A stretch of 64,000 nt of DNA from Streptomyces venezuelae (GTDB lineage Bacteria; Actinomycetota; Actinomycetes; Streptomycetales; Streptomycetaceae). The stretch is from positions 930,001-994,000 of the forward strand of contig NZ_CP029194.1 in assembly GCF_008642375.1 (NCBI RefSeq), given 5' to 3'. The notes under the pieces are model-generated. The model made no database searches, was not told the origin of the DNA, and saw nothing but the letters and a program-made list of their open reading frames with translations. Positions 62,337-64,000 of this stretch are shown piece after piece. Positions within the stretch are counted from its first letter, which is position 1; every line of letters begins with the position of its first letter. The position numbers were made by a program, and so were the translations under genes.

Positions 62337-64000
62337 CGGCGTACCTCCTGGGCGGGGACGGCGCCGGTGAGCTCCTCCGGCAGATGGAGCCGTGCGAGGA
62401 GTGCCGGGGTGCCGGGCGGGATGCGGCCCGGGGTGGCGAGCGAGACGAGGACCATCGTCAGGAAGCCGAGGGGGACGGACCAGACGGCGGGCCAGGCCAT
62501 CAGGGTGTGGGCCCACCCCTCCGGCGCGAGGCCCGCCCGGGTCGCCATCACGGCCGCGAGGGCCGAGCCGCCGCCGAGCAGGAGCCCGGCCATGGCGCCG
62601 GGCGGCGTGAGCCGCCTCCACCAGATGCCGAGGACGAGCAGCGGGCAGAAGGAGGAGGCGGAGACCGCGAAGGCGAGGCCGACGGCGTCGGCGACCGGCA
62701 CCTTGGAGGCGACCACGCCGACACCGAGCGGGACGGCGGTGGCCAGCAGGGTCGCGAGGCGGAAGTGGCGTACGCCCCGGGAGGGCAGGACGTCCTGGGT
62801 GAGGACGCCGGCGACGGACATGGTGAGCCCGGACGCGGTGGAGAGGAAGGCGGCGAAGGCCCCGCCCGCCAGGAGCGCGCCGAGGACGTCGCCGGCGAGT
62901 CCGCCGAGGATCCGCTCGGGCAGCACGAGCACGGCGGCGTCGGCGGAGCCCGTGAGGGCGAGCTCGGGGGCGTAGATCCGGCCGAGGGCTCCGTAGAGCG
63001 GCGGCAGCAGGTAGAAGGCGCCGACGAGGCCGAGCACGACGAGGGTGGTGCGGCGGGCCGCCCGGCCGTGGGGGCTCGTGTAGAAGCGGACGGCGACGTG
63101 CGGCAGGCCCATGGTGCCGAGGAAGGTCGCGAGGATCAGTCCGTACGTGGCGTACAGCTGGTGTCCGTCGTGCCCTCCGGCGAGCGGCTGGGACCAGCCG
63201 AGGGGATCGGCGCCGGTGGCGGCCCTCTCGGGGAGAACCGCTCCCGGTGCGAAGGCGAGTTCGGTACCGGCGAGGACGTGGTGGGTCCCGGGGGCGAGGG
63301 TGACGGTCCGCCGCTCGTACGGGACGTCGTCGACGCGTCCGGTGACGGTGGCGGTCAGCGGGGCGTCGAGGCCGATGCGTACCGTGTCGGCGACCCGGAC
63401 GACGGTGTGCTCGCGGAGGACCGCGGGGGCGTCGAAGCGGGCCCGGGGCGCTCCGTCGCCGTACCAGGCGGCGAGGAGGAAGAGGGCGGGGACGAGCAGG
63501 GCTGTGAGCTTCAGCCAGTACTGGAAGGCCTGGACGAAGGTGATGCTGCGCATCCCGCCTGCCGCGACGGTGCCGGTGACGACGAGGGCGACGAGCAGCC
63601 CGCCGACCCAGTCGGGGGCGCCCGTGAGGATCTCCAGGGTGAGCCCGGCGCCCTGGAGCTGCGGCAGCAGGTAGAGCCAGCCGATGCCGACGACGAAGAG
63701 GCTGGCGAGGCGGCGGGCCCGCCGGGATTCGAGGCGGGCCTCGGCGAAGTCGGAGAGGGTGTACGCGCCGGAGCGGCGCAGCGGGGCGGCGACGAGGACG
63801 AGCAGGACGAGGTATCCGGCGGTGTAGCCGACCGGGTACCAGAGCATCGCGGGGCCCTGGACGAGGACGAGTCCGGCGATGCCGAGGAAGGAGGCGGCGG
63901 AGAGGTACTCGCCGCTGATGGCGGCGGCGTTGAGGCCCGGTCCGACGGTCCGCGAGGCGACGTAGAAGTCGGAGGTGGTGCGGGATATCCGCAGGCCGAG
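62333..64000 (-). CDS. Sodium/solute symporter (acetate/pyruvate type), N-terminus cut by window edge
   Basis: At least 555 residues, open to the window edge. A sodium:solute symporter of the ActP/MctC group: LGIAGLVLVQGPAMLWYPVG, SGAYTLSDFAEARLESRRAR, LYLLPQLQGAGLTLEILTGA, GTMGLPHVAVRFYTSPHGRA and LLAGGAFAAFLSTASGLTMS are family landmarks. A soluble beta insertion (EHTVVRVADTVRIGLDAPLT, VDDVPYERRTVTLAPGTHHV) between helices is typical of actinobacterial cation/acetate symporters. It probably imports short monocarboxylates. The coupled LytS-type kinase suggests the pair senses and takes up the same compound. Confidence 0.9.
   Translation of the reverse strand, partial: LGLRISRTTSDFYVASRTVGPGLNAAAISGEYLSAASFLGIAGLVLVQGPAMLWYPVGYTAGYLVLLVLVAAPLRRSGAYTLSDFAEARLESRRARRLASLFVVGIGWLYLLPQLQGAGLTLEILTGAPDWVGGLLVALVVTGTVAAGGMRSITFVQAFQYWLKLTALLVPALFLLAAWYGDGAPRARFDAPAVLREHTVVRVADTVRIGLDAPLTATVTGRVDDVPYERRTVTLAPGTHHVLAGTELAFAPGAVLPERAATGADPLGWSQPLAGGHDGHQLYATYGLILATFLGTMGLPHVAVRFYTSPHGRAARRTTLVVLGLVGAFYLLPPLYGALGRIYAPELALTGSADAAVLVLPERILGGLAGDVLGALLAGGAFAAFLSTASGLTMSVAGVLTQDVLPSRGVRHFRLATLLATAVPLGVGVVASKVPVADAVGLAFAVSASSFCPLLVLGIWWRRLTPPGAMAGLLLGGGSALAAVMATRAGLAPEGWAHTLMAWPAVWSVPLGFLTMVLVSLATPGRIPPGTPALLARLHLPEELTGAVPAQEVRR

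Overview
The window is GC-rich actinobacterial chromosome, very probably Streptomyces. Third codon positions are strongly G/C biased, and the gene content is typical of the genus: the ergothioneine genes egtABCD, the melC tyrosinase operon, sdhCAB beside a LysR gene, a PAS-GGDEF-EAL protein (RmdA-like), a DUF574 methyltransferase, a class F sortase and a class II lanthipeptide locus. I saw no rRNA, tRNA, CRISPR array, insertion sequence or phage genes. Both ends of the window cut genes: a diacylglycerol kinase-like gene on the left and a sodium/solute symporter on the right.

Layout. 1-6.9 kb is an accessory stretch: a partial lipid-kinase gene, a decayed SpoIIE/HATPase gene, a two-gene membrane-protein locus (2127-4032) whose products share a short Gly/Asn-rich motif, a divergent HTH-like gene, a DM13 protein and poorly coding DNA. 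6.9-12.3 kb holds an orphan MurE-like ligase, a pirin, a TPR protein, and a secreted DUF6153/DUF305/beta-propeller group behind a palindrome that may be a metal-responsive operator. 12.3-16.2 kb is an amidohydrolase/NCS1 permease pair with a divergent TetR gene and a 39-bp perfect palindrome between them. 16.2-25 kb has an unusual FAD/NAD(P) disulfide oxidoreductase, thioredoxin, a thiolase, a LacI/MFS/hydrolase group and an NfeD-like/flotillin pair. 25-32.7 kb has a PARG-like protein, the coupled egtABCD operon, and convergent to it an OlsBA-like acyltransferase pair.

32.8-42.4 kb holds an orphan sugar-binding lipoprotein with a DasR-type operator candidate, a dodecin, a lanthipeptide locus (precursor, attenuator-like hairpin, LanM, coupled HAD phosphatase), a UvrA-like protein and melC1-melC2. 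42.7-56.9 kb resembles the S. coelicolor sdh to rmdA region: sdhCAB, lysR, an XRE regulator, a lipoprotein, a Ser/Thr kinase, rmdA with its coupled methyltransferase, cell-surface proteins and a class F sortase. 56.9-64 kb has a polysaccharide deacetylase, a CapA-like lipoprotein, a small ECF sigma factor, a thioesterase-fold protein, and a LytS-type histidine kinase coupled to the symporter.

Most operons show 4-base ATGA or GTGA stop/start overlaps, which suggests translational coupling. Several regulators have a -10 box directly before an ATG and no Shine-Dalgarno sequence, which suggests leaderless transcripts. The best candidate for an undescribed system is the 2127-4032 pair, whose shared motif resembles those used for amyloid-type homotypic signalling. 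The lanthipeptide locus and the sortase with two LPXTG-less surface proteins are the next most interesting.
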